Translations under genes and position numbers: made by a program
In this document: positions 34,858 through 42,457 of the stretch, in pieces
Layout: every line of letters begins with the position of its first letter
Numbering within the stretch: the stretch's first letter is position 1
Notes under the pieces: generated by a model
What the model saw: only the letters and a program-made list of their open reading frames with translations
What the model was told of the DNA's origin: nothing
Database searches by the model: none
Assembly: GCF_000725805.1 (NCBI RefSeq)
Contig: NZ_JOFT01000033.1
Span: forward strand, 17,725-81,724
Reading direction: 5' to 3'
From: Streptomyces xanthophaeus
GTDB lineage: Bacteria > Actinomycetota > Actinomycetes > Streptomycetales > Streptomycetaceae
DNA: 64,000 nucleotides

Positions 34858-36698
34858 CCGTGACCTGGCAGCAGCTGCGCGACCTGAAGACGGCGGAGTA
34901 CACCGAGGCCGCCACCGCGTGGGCCGAGGCGAGCACCCGCGCCGACGCGGCCCGTGACCGCATCAGCATTCAGATGATCAAGCAGCTGGAGGAGCAGAAG
35001 GGCGTCACGGCGGTGGCCGTGAAGGACCGCCTCGTGCGGCTCGACCGCAACTTCGACTTCATCCACACCGAGTGCGGCCTGATCCGCACCACCCTCAGCT
35101 CGCTGGCCCACGAGCTCGGCGAGGAGCAGACCCGCCTGAACGCGGCGCTGGACGAGGCCTCGTCCCGCAGCTACACCGTTCACGCCGACGGGTCGGTCCA
35201 GTACCCGGAGGGCGGCGAGAACATGATCACCAAGCAGCCCATCCCGGGCGGCACGGTGCGCGGCGTCGCGAGGCTGCTGGACCCGCCCCTCGGCCAGCTG
35301 GGCCAGACCCCTCCGGGCCTCATCAACCCCAATCCGCACCACGCCGTCGCCGCGGAGATAGCCAACCGGATCGCGGGCGCGCTGGCGGCCGCCGTGGACG
35401 TCGACACGCGCTTCACCCGCATCCTGAACCGCCTCAAGGCCCCGGACGGCCTGGAGGTCACCGACGCCACCTGGGCGGACGCGGCGGGTGACGCGGCGGC
35501 GGTGCGCGCGGAGGCCACGGACTACCTGCGGGACACCATCCCGGAGAAGAGCTCCCCGGCCGACCGCGCCAGCTGGTGGAAGGGCCTGTCGGACGACCAG
35601 CGGGCCGAGCTGCTGGCCGTCTACCCGGACGTGATCGGCAACCTGGACGGCATCCCGGCCACGGTCCGCCACGACGCCAACCAGGACAACCTGCAGATGC
35701 TGATCGGCAAGCTGTCGGGCCAGGACGACGAGAAGTCCCAGACCCAGCTCGCGGGCATGCGCTCGCTCCACGACCAGATGTGGAACCCGAAGCCCCTGGA
35801 GCCGCCGATGTACCTGCTGGGCATCGGCGACCAGGGCGGCGGCCGCGCCATCGTCGCCTTCGGCAACCCGGACACCTCGCGCAACGTGTCGGCGTACGTA
35901 CCTGGCCTGGGCACGGCACTGGACTCCCATTTCGCCCGCAACGACGTCCAGCGGGCCCGCGACACGGCGATGGGCGCCCAGGAGCACGACCCGAGCTCCG
36001 CCGCGATCGTCTGGCTCGGCTACGACGCCCCTCAGTTGCCTGCGGACGAGCTGCTCGACAACCTGGACGTCATGTCCGAGGACCACGCCCGCGCGGGCGC
36101 TCCCGCCTACAACCAGTTCATGGCCGGGATCAGCGCCACCAACGAGAACGCAGACCCGCACGTCACGGCCCTCGGCCACTCGTACGGCTCGCTGACCGTG
36201 GGCCAGGCGGCTCAGCTGAACGGCGGGATCCCGGGCGCCGACGACATCATCCTGGTCGGCAGCCCCGGCACCGGCGCGCAGCACGCCGACCAGCTGAACG
36301 TGGGCAAGGAGCACGTGTACGTGGGCGCCTCCGACCACGACCCCGTGTCCATGCTCCCGAACAAGACCGAATCCAACGGCATGCTGAGCGGTGCCGGTGG
36401 AGGCCTCCTCTCCGGAGGGATCCCCGGCGCCCTCGTGGGCGGCACCATCGGTTACTTCGTCGGCGACGCGCTCACCGACGACAACCAGATCTACTTCGGC
36501 ATGGACCCTGCCAACAAGGACTTCGGCGCGAACCGCTTCAGGGTGGACGACGGCCCGATGCCGGTCATCGGGGGAGGCGGGCTCATGGACGCTCACTCCA
36601 ACTACTTCAACCCGAACAAGGACCCCGAATCGGCCGACAACATTGCGCTGATCATCGCGGGCAAGCCGGGCGACATCACGACCGAGGGACACCGATGA
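34854..36698 (+). CDS. DUF1023 alpha/beta-hydrolase
   Basis: 614 residues. A ~200-residue helical N-terminal part (TWQQLRDLKTAEYTEAATAW) resembles ESX-secreted helical modules. The hydrolase domain (~320-560) has nucleophile elbow ALGHSYGS (Ser) and FGNPDTSRNVSAYVPGLGT near its start, with the SDHDPVS acid/His region later. Such proteins are predicted exported esterases or lipases of unknown substrate. Coupled on both sides (GTGA, ATGA). Confidence 0.88.
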   Translation: MTVTWQQLRDLKTAEYTEAATAWAEASTRADAARDRISIQMIKQLEEQKGVTAVAVKDRLVRLDRNFDFIHTECGLIRTTLSSLAHELGEEQTRLNAALDEASSRSYTVHADGSVQYPEGGENMITKQPIPGGTVRGVARLLDPPLGQLGQTPPGLINPNPHHAVAAEIANRIAGALAAAVDVDTRFTRILNRLKAPDGLEVTDATWADAAGDAAAVRAEATDYLRDTIPEKSSPADRASWWKGLSDDQRAELLAVYPDVIGNLDGIPATVRHDANQDNLQMLIGKLSGQDDEKSQTQLAGMRSLHDQMWNPKPLEPPMYLLGIGDQGGGRAIVAFGNPDTSRNVSAYVPGLGTALDSHFARNDVQRARDTAMGAQEHDPSSAAIVWLGYDAPQLPADELLDNLDVMSEDHARAGAPAYNQFMAGISATNENADPHVTALGHSYGSLTVGQAAQLNGGIPGADDIILVGSPGTGAQHADQLNVGKEHVYVGASDHDPVSMLPNKTESNGMLSGAGGGLLSGGIPGALVGGTIGYFVGDALTDDNQIYFGMDPANKDFGANRFRVDDGPMPVIGGGGLMDAHSNYFNPNKDPESADNIALIIAGKPGDITTEGHR

Positions 36699-37336
36699 GG
36701 GCGAACCTGCGGGATTCCCGTACGACAAGCACCCGGCGCGCCGCAGTCTCGCTGTTCGCGCTCACCGCCCTCGTAGCGGGCTGCGGACCCGGCAACGAGG
36801 CACCGGACGAAAGGAAGACCACCATGAACATGCAGCAGGGCGCCGGGCGCGCCGACGGCATCCTCCAGGAGACCCTGGCCGCGGTGAAGCCCGAACTGCG
36901 TTGGAACCACGGCCCTTCCAGCGATGCCGGGTGCACCAAGGGCATCGCCGGAGCGGCCACCGGCACCGGCTCCGCGAAGCGGAAGATCATCATCCTGACC
37001 GTCGTGTCCGAGCAGCGCCGCGGCGCGCTCCTCGGAGTGATCGAGCGCGATTGGAAGGGGCGCGGCTACACGATCACGAACGTCCGGGCCAGCAAGGACG
37101 TCCCGGCGATCTACGCGGAGACCCCGGACGGCTACATCCTCACGGCGAAGGTCGGCGGAGAGGGCCAGTTCTTCCTGGAGGCCGCCACGCCGTGCCTGGC
37201 GGACCACCCCGTCCAGGACCCCACCACCAAGCCCAACACCCCGACGCGCAACGGCCCGTACCCGCCCCGCCCGGACGTCCAGGACGAGTTCTGGTCCGCC
37301 ACCACCCCGCTCCCCTCCGACAGCCCCACCCCCTGA
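36695..37336 (+). CDS. Lipoprotein of the DUF1023 operon
   Basis: 213 residues. Lipobox LVAGC (Cys ~30). After a short linker, a globular domain with WNHGPSSDAGCTKG and EAATPCLADHP (likely a Cys-Cys bond) ends in a Pro-rich tail. Starts at ATGA overlapping the hydrolase stop. Its paralogue follows directly. No family name recognised; a membrane-anchored partner of the secreted hydrolase is plausible. Confidence 0.85.
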   Translation: MRANLRDSRTTSTRRAAVSLFALTALVAGCGPGNEAPDERKTTMNMQQGAGRADGILQETLAAVKPELRWNHGPSSDAGCTKGIAGAATGTGSAKRKIIILTVVSEQRRGALLGVIERDWKGRGYTITNVRASKDVPAIYAETPDGYILTAKVGGEGQFFLEAATPCLADHPVQDPTTKPNTPTRNGPYPPRPDVQDEFWSATTPLPSDSPTP

Positions 37337-37515
37337 TGCACCCGACCAGACTCCCCCGCACGGCGCTCGCCCTGCTCTCGCTCGCCACCTTCGCCACGGG
37401 CTGCGGCCTGGTCGGTGGTGGTGGCGGGCAGCGGGGCAAGGACGCCGAAACCATGACCATGCAGCAGGGCGCCACGCGGGCGGACGGCATGCTCCAGGAG
37501 ACCCTGGCGGCGTGA
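37336..37515 (+). CDS. N-terminal fragment of a frameshifted paralogous lipoprotein
   Basis: 59 codons beginning one base after the previous gene ends (TGATG). It encodes a lipoprotein signal with FATGC and the conserved MQQGATRADGMLQETLAA, matching the upstream paralogue up to its residue ~62. A TGA then interrupts. Compared with the paralogue (LAAVKPELRWNHGP), one G is missing at the GCGGCG-TGACGCCC junction; restoring it rejoins the frame. Confidence 0.6.
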   Translation: MHPTRLPRTALALLSLATFATGCGLVGGGGGQRGKDAETMTMQQGATRADGMLQETLAA

Positions 37516-37979
37516 CGCCCGAACTGCGCTGGAACCACGGCCCTGGCGGCGACTCCGGCTGCACCAAGGGCATCGCGGGCGCGCCCACCGGCACCGGGGC
37601 CGCCGACCGGCGCATCGTCGTGCTGACGGTCGTGTCGGAGCAGCGCCGTCCCGTCCTGCTCGGGGTCATCCAACGGGCCTGGAAGGACCGCGGCTACACG
37701 ATCACGTCCGTCAATCCGCACAAGGTCTTCCCCAGCATCCACGCCGCGACCCCCGACGGCTACGTCCTGTCCGTCGAGGTCGGCGGCGAGGGCCAGTTCT
37801 TCATCGAGGCGGCCACTCCCTGCCTGAGGGACCACCCCGTCCAGGACCCCACCGCCAAGCCCAACACCCCGAACCGCAACGTCCCGTTCCCGGCGCGCCC
37901 CGACACGCAGGACGCCTTCTGGTCCGACACCACCCCCCTCCCTTCCGGCAGCCCCGAACCCTCCCCCGCCGCCCCCTGA
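37512..37979 (+). CDS. Main body of the frameshifted paralogous lipoprotein
   Basis: 155 codons from a GTG that overlaps the upstream TGA by 4 nt. It is ~60% identical by eye to the mature part of the preceding lipoprotein (WNHGPGGDSGCTKGIAG; TVVSEQRRPVLLGVI; EAATPCLRDHPVQDP). Without the first fragment it has no signal peptide. Options: a pseudogene, programmed or coupled translation, or a sequencing error. Confidence 0.7.
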   Translation: MTPELRWNHGPGGDSGCTKGIAGAPTGTGAADRRIVVLTVVSEQRRPVLLGVIQRAWKDRGYTITSVNPHKVFPSIHAATPDGYVLSVEVGGEGQFFIEAATPCLRDHPVQDPTAKPNTPNRNVPFPARPDTQDAFWSDTTPLPSGSPEPSPAAP

Positions 37980-38017
37980 GGGACGGCCGGGGGCCCGGCG
38001 CAGGATCGGGGCGCGGG

Positions 38018-38923
38018 TCAGTTGCGGGTGGCTCTGACGCCGTCCAGGAAGGGCTCCAGGACCGCGCGCCAGGCCGCGGGCTGGTCGTAGTGGAGGTAGT
38101 GGCCCGCATCGGGGATCTCCGCGTACCGCCCGGCCGGGAGGACGCGGACCATCTCCTGGGCCTCGGCCCGCCCCAGCTCCCCGTCCAGCCCGCGGACCAC
38201 CAGGGCGGGGCAGCGGACCTGGGCGAGCTCTTCCCAGTGGGCGTCGTGCACCCACGTCTCGCGGGCCGTGAGCATCTGGCGGCGGGAGAACAGCGGGCGC
38301 CAGCCGTCCGGGGCCTGGTGCATGACCTCGGCGAAGAAGGCGCCGCGGCCGGGGTCGGGGCGCTCCACCCGGGGGTCGTCCTCACCGAACCAGCGGCGGG
38401 CGGCGTCCTGGGTGGGGAAGGGCAGGGGCCACCGGTGGAACCAGTCCTCCCAGTCCTGCTGGGAGGCCTCGCCGAGCGCCGAGGCCCGCATGTCGCAGAT
38501 CACCACGGCCTCGACGAGGTCGGGGCGGCGGGCCGCGAGCTGCCAGGCGGTGAGGGCGCCCATGGAGTGGCCGATCAGGGTCACGGGGGCGAGGCCGAGC
38601 TGCTCGACGGCGGCTTCGGCATCGGCCACGAAGGCGTCGCGGCCCAGGGAGGTCAGGACGCCGGGGCCCGCGGGCGGGCGGTCGCTCTGTCCGTGTCCTC
38701 GCTGGTCCAGTGCCACGACCCGATGGCGCTCGGAGAGCCAGCGGGCGGTGCCGGCCCAGTGGAATGCGCGGCCCATCAGGCCGTGGAGTAACAGGACCGC
38801 GGGCCGCTGCGGGTCCTGCGGTCCGGGCTCGGCCGGCCCGGCGGGCTCCGCGGTCGCTTCGCGGAACTCCCAGGCGGCCAGGCGCACGCCGTCGGCCGCC
38901 GTCACATCGATGCGCTGTACCAC
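38018..38923 (-). CDS. Alpha/beta-hydrolase
   Basis: 301 residues from the GTG at 38923, ~10 nt after GAAGGGGG. Catalytic elements: oxyanion LLLHGLMGR, nucleophile elbow GHSMGA, acid GLDGELG and a late His in PDAGHYLHYDQP. Similar to haloperoxidase/epoxide hydrolase/MhpC-like hydrolases. Codons upstream of this start are poor in GC at third positions, arguing against longer forms. The substrate cannot be told. Confidence 0.88.
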   Translation of the reverse strand: MVQRIDVTAADGVRLAAWEFREATAEPAGPAEPGPQDPQRPAVLLLHGLMGRAFHWAGTARWLSERHRVVALDQRGHGQSDRPPAGPGVLTSLGRDAFVADAEAAVEQLGLAPVTLIGHSMGALTAWQLAARRPDLVEAVVICDMRASALGEASQQDWEDWFHRWPLPFPTQDAARRWFGEDDPRVERPDPGRGAFFAEVMHQAPDGWRPLFSRRQMLTARETWVHDAHWEELAQVRCPALVVRGLDGELGRAEAQEMVRVLPAGRYAEIPDAGHYLHYDQPAAWRAVLEPFLDGVRATRN

Positions 38924-39269
38924 CGCAGATGCACCCCCTTCGCTCCCGGCCAGACTATCGAACCCGTATTCGAAAACGGGCGTCTCGCCGACAACACCGC
39001 TCTTTCGAGTGACCTTGCTCAAGGATTGGCCGCCGCTGCCGATGGAGATCCTTTCAACAGGGAGGCGGGCCGCTCGGGGAAGACGGTCCGAAGGGGATGA
39101 CCTTGAGAGCTCGGGGCTCCAGGTCACAAGGGGAGGACCGGTCCCGGCGCCGCAAGGCGCCGGGACCGTCCACACCACACTGCTACCAGGCTTGCAGGCC
39201 CCCACTGGACCGTACGGGCGAATCAGCGGCAATCAGCCGACGCACCCGCAGCCGGCACATGGCCGGAAA
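38924..39269. other. Intergenic region between hydrolase and dmdR1-like gene
   Basis: 346 bp. It contains the hydrolase promoter (AT-richer 38950-39060) and a terminator for the downstream end of the iron repressor (39139-39168). No gene is supported. Confidence 0.5.
39139..39168 (-). terminator. Terminator downstream of dmdR1-like gene
   Basis: A 13-bp stem (CGGTCCCGGCGCC / GGCGCCGGGACCG) closed by a GCAA tetraloop, ~100 nt after the repressor stop. Confidence 0.7.
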
Positions 39270-39962
39270 TCAGCGCTTCGCGACGAACACGTGCGAAGCG
39301 ACCTCCTCGTCCAGCTCGGCCGCCTCCCCGCCGCTGCCGACCAGCACACCGCCCGCGGACTCGGTCACGCTCACCACCGATCCGGGCTGCACGCCCGCGC
39401 GGCGCAGCGTGTACATCAGCTGGGCGTCCGTCTGGATCGGCTCGCCGATACGACGCACGACCACCGTCTTGCCCTCGGCACCCGGGTCCAGCTCGGCCAG
39501 ACTGATCATGCCGTCCGCCAGGAACGGATCGGCCTCGGCCTTCTCACCCAGCTCCTCCAGCCCCGGGATCGGGTTCCCGTACGGGGACTCGGTCGGGTGA
39601 CGCAGCAGCTCCAGCACCCGCCGCTCCACCGCCTCGCTCATCACGTGCTCCCAGCGGCAGGCCTCGGCGTGCACCTGCTCCCACTCCAGGCCGATGACGT
39701 CGACGAGCAGACACTCCGCGAGCCGGTGCTTGCGCATCACGCGCGTCGCCAGCCGCCGCCCCTCCTCCGTCAGCTCCAGGTGCCGGTCGCTGGCGACCGC
39801 CACCAGGCCGTCCCGCTCCATCCGCGCCACGGTCTGGCTCACCGTCGGGCCGCTCTGGTCGAGCCGCTCGGCGATGCGGGCGCGCATGGGGACCACACCT
39901 TCCTCTTCCAGTTCGAGGATGGTGCGGAGATACATCTCCGTGGTATCGATCAGTCCGGACAT
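39270..39962 (-). CDS. dmdR1: DtxR-family iron-dependent repressor (DmdR1/IdeR type)
   Basis: 230 residues from the ATG at 39962 (GAGGGGC upstream). N-terminal winged HTH with MSGLIDTTEMYLRTILELEEEGV and GPTVSQTVARMERDGL; the metal/dimer domain with HRLAECLLVDVIGL, EACRWEHVMS and HPTESPYGNPIPG; and the C-terminal SH3-like domain. It should repress siderophore and iron-uptake genes when Fe2+ is bound. The symbol rests on sequence type and the neighbouring SIS gene, as in S. coelicolor. Confidence 0.92.
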   Translation of the reverse strand: MSGLIDTTEMYLRTILELEEEGVVPMRARIAERLDQSGPTVSQTVARMERDGLVAVASDRHLELTEEGRRLATRVMRKHRLAECLLVDVIGLEWEQVHAEACRWEHVMSEAVERRVLELLRHPTESPYGNPIPGLEELGEKAEADPFLADGMISLAELDPGAEGKTVVVRRIGEPIQTDAQLMYTLRRAGVQPGSVVSVTESAGGVLVGSGGEAAELDEEVASHVFVAKR

Positions 39963-40111
39963 TCGTGCCCCTCGGATTGCGTGCGCTGGCCCTGCCCCCA
40001 ATTCTGACGCATCGGGCGCAGAACCGTCCCGTGCGGAGGACAAGCCGGTCCCCGGACATCTCCCCCGGGACCTCCCAGGGACCCCTCGCACCCCTCCCGC
40101 ATCCCTCCCGG

Positions 40112-40155
40112 CGTCCCTGCCGCGTCCCTCCCACGTCCCTGCCGCGTCCCTCCCC
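40112..40155. repeat. 11-bp tandem repeat, four units
   Basis: Alternating CGTCCCTGCCG and CGTCCCTCCC(A/C) units, within a ~110-bp strand-asymmetric pyrimidine tract (40060-40170) in the dmdR1 leader region. Confidence 0.85.
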
Positions 40156-40257
40156 CATCTCCCCGGCGCCCCCTCGCGCGCCACCCTCTTGCGGACAACT
40201 GCGTGCACATCGCGCGGGGCTTTCGGCCCGGGATTGACGTTCGTATTGACACGCCCT

Positions 40258-40269
40258 TGGTCCAGACCG
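40258..40269. promoter_or_regulatory. DasR-like site between dmdR1 and SIS gene
   Basis: TGGTCCAGACCG matches 10 of 12 positions of the dre core TGGTCTAGACCA. It lies just after TTGACA (40246-40251), 53 nt before the SIS gene start. DasR control of this locus is known in S. coelicolor. Confidence 0.65.
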
Positions 40270-40321
40270 CACGGTGAGCGGCGGACACGGAAGCCCCCCA
40301 CCCCCGGAAGGCCATCGGCGT

Positions 40322-41077
40322 ATGAGCGAGAGCAAGCTGGCCGGTCAGTTCTTCGACGCGGCCATCGGCCTGCTGGAGCGGGTCCGGGACGAGGAGGCCG
40401 CACCCATCGCGGAGGCCGGCTCCCTCATCGCGGACGCGGTGGCGTCCGGCAACCGGCTGTTCGCCTTCGGCGCCGGACACTCCTCGCTGCCCGCCCAGGA
40501 CGTCGTCTACCGGGCCGGCGGACTCGCCCTGATGAACTTCCTCGCCGTCCCCGGCACCGCCGGCATCGACGTCATGCCCGCCACCCTGGGCAGCGCCCTG
40601 GAGCGGGTCGACGGCCTGGCCGGCGCCGTCCTGGACAGCAGCCCCGCCTCGGCGGGCGACGTCCTCGTGATCATCTCCCTCTCCGGGCGCAACGCCCTGC
40701 CCGTCGAGATGGCCATGAACGCCCGCGCCATCGGCCTCAAGGTCATCGGCGTGACCTCGGTGGCCTACGCCACCGGGACCAGGTCCCGGCACGTCTCCGG
40801 CACCTTCCTCAAGGACCACTGCGACGTCGTCCTCGACAGCAAGATCGCCGTCGGCGACGCCGAACTCACCCTCGACGGCATCGACGCCCCCTTCGCCCCC
40901 GCCTCCACCGTCGTGACCAGCGCCATCATGCAGGCGGTCATGGCCGCGGCGGCCGGAGACCTCGCCGCCCGCGGGATCGAGCCCCCGCTGCTGCGCTCCG
41001 GCAACGTCGACGGCGGCCACGAGTGGAACGGCCGCGTGATGCAGGAGTACGGCGACCGGATCTTCTTCCGCCACTGA
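40322..41077 (+). CDS. SIS-domain phosphosugar-binding protein
   Basis: 251 residues. SIS fold: NRLFAFGAGHSSLPAQDVVYRAGG (residues ~44-67) and VLVIISLSGRNALPVEMAMNAR (~117-138). Related to actinobacterial predicted phosphosugar isomerases/aldolases of unknown substrate. Amino-sugar phosphate is the likely ligand given the DasR-like site upstream. Divergent from dmdR1, an arrangement conserved in streptomycetes as I recall. Confidence 0.92.
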   Translation: MSESKLAGQFFDAAIGLLERVRDEEAAPIAEAGSLIADAVASGNRLFAFGAGHSSLPAQDVVYRAGGLALMNFLAVPGTAGIDVMPATLGSALERVDGLAGAVLDSSPASAGDVLVIISLSGRNALPVEMAMNARAIGLKVIGVTSVAYATGTRSRHVSGTFLKDHCDVVLDSKIAVGDAELTLDGIDAPFAPASTVVTSAIMQAVMAAAAGDLAARGIEPPLLRSGNVDGGHEWNGRVMQEYGDRIFFRH

Positions 41078-41110
41078 CCCACCGCGGTCGCCGGGCGGGC
41101 GCCCCGTTCC

Positions 41111-41116
41111 TACGAT
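41111..41116 (+). promoter_or_regulatory. Candidate -10 for the serine hydrolase
   Basis: TACGAT lies ~46 nt before the ATG at 41162, after the SIS stop. Confidence 0.35.
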
Positions 41117-41161
41117 GGTGGATACGGCACTCGGGTCCCCGCACACCAGAGGTGACCGGGC

Positions 41162-42457
41162 ATGTCCTCCCACCCCGCCCCGACACCCCAGCCCCAGCCC
41201 CAGCCCCGCCGACGCCCCTACGCCGCCCGCCGGACGCTCCAGGCCGGCGCGGCGGCGCTGCTGCTCCTCATCACCGGCGTGGCCACGGCCCCGGCCGCCC
41301 CAGCCGCCCCCGTCCGGGCGGCACAGGACCTCGTACGCCAGGACCTCGTACGGCAGGACCTCGTGCGGCAGGACCTGCCGCGTCAGGACCTCGACCCGGC
41401 CACCGTCGCGAAGCTCGACGCCGCGATCACCGCGGCGATGGAGAAGGACGGCATCCCGGGCGTCACCGTCGGCCTGTGGATGCCCGGCCGCGGCGACTAC
41501 GTGAAGTCCTTCGGCGTCGCCGACACCGGGTCCGGCACCCCCATGAAGACCGACCTCTACACGCGCATCGGCAGCGTGACGAAGACCTTCACCGTCACCG
41601 CCGTCCTCCAGCTCGTCGACGAAGGGCGCGTCGCCCTCGACGACCCGATCTCGATGTACGTGGACGGCGTACCGGGCGGCGCCGGGATCACCCTGCGGGA
41701 GCTCGCCTCCATGCGCAGCGGCCTCTACAACTACACCGAGGACAAGAAGTTCCTCGACGACCTGCGCGCCGACCCGCAGCGCGAGTTCACCCCCCGGCAG
41801 CTGCTCGACTACGCCTTCGCGCACCCCGCGAACTTCAAGCCCGGCACCTCGTGGGAGTACAGCAACACCAACACCGTCCTCCTCGGACTCCTGCTGGAGG
41901 AGATGAGCGGACAGCCCCTGGACGGCTACCTCCGCCACCACGTCTTCGACCCGCTGAAGCTGACCGACACCTCCCTGCCCGTCGGAACCGCGTTCCCCGA
42001 ACCGCACGCCCAGGGCTACACGACCTTCACCCCGAACGGCGCCGTCACCGAGGCCACCGACTGGAACCCCTCCTGGGCCTGGGCCGCCGGAGCCGCCATC
42101 TCCACCCTCGACGACCTGCGCGCCTGGGTCCCCGCCCTGGTCGAGGGCCGGCTACTGACCCCCGCCACCCAGGCGCAGCGGATGCGTACCCGGTCGGTCG
42201 GCGTACCGGGTATCTCCTACGGCCTCGGCATCGCCGACGTCAACGGCTGGCTCGGGCACAACGGCGAACTGCCCGGCTACGAGACCATCGCGGCGCAGCT
42301 GCCCCAGCAGAAGGCCACCCTCGTCGTCCTGGTCAACTCCGACGCCGACCGGGGCGGCTCGTACAGCACCACCATCGGCAAGGCCGTCACCCGGATCGTC
42401 ACCCCGGACCACCTGTGGGACCTGCCCGCCCCGCCCCAGGTCGGCCAGAACCACTAG
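41162..42457 (+). CDS. Exported beta-lactamase-fold serine hydrolase (DD-carboxypeptidase-like)
   Basis: 431 residues. A Pro/Arg-rich N-tail and membrane helix (~28-45) act as a signal. A QDLVR-type repeat follows, then the catalytic domain: SxxK as SVTK (Ser ~138), YxN as YSN and HNGE in the KTG position. These mark class C/R61-like D-alanyl-D-alanine carboxypeptidases and esterases. The last 59 bp overlap the convergent PAS gene. Confidence 0.92.
   Translation: MSSHPAPTPQPQPQPRRRPYAARRTLQAGAAALLLLITGVATAPAAPAAPVRAAQDLVRQDLVRQDLVRQDLPRQDLDPATVAKLDAAITAAMEKDGIPGVTVGLWMPGRGDYVKSFGVADTGSGTPMKTDLYTRIGSVTKTFTVTAVLQLVDEGRVALDDPISMYVDGVPGGAGITLRELASMRSGLYNYTEDKKFLDDLRADPQREFTPRQLLDYAFAHPANFKPGTSWEYSNTNTVLLGLLLEEMSGQPLDGYLRHHVFDPLKLTDTSLPVGTAFPEPHAQGYTTFTPNGAVTEATDWNPSWAWAAGAAISTLDDLRAWVPALVEGRLLTPATQAQRMRTRSVGVPGISYGLGIADVNGWLGHNGELPGYETIAAQLPQQKATLVVLVNSDADRGGSYSTTIGKAVTRIVTPDHLWDLPAPPQVGQNH
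41324..41395 (+). repeat. 15-bp coding repeat (QDLVR)
   Basis: Five 15-bp units, the last incomplete, encode QDLVR x3, QDLPR and QDLD between the signal peptide and the catalytic domain. Confidence 0.9.

Larger units (their letters stand above)
39963..40321. other. Divergent region between dmdR1-like and SIS genes
   Basis: 359 bp. It holds a polypyrimidine tract with 11-bp repeats (40112-40155), a TTGACA hexamer (40246-40251) and a DasR-like site (40258-40269). No gene is supported. Confidence 0.6.
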
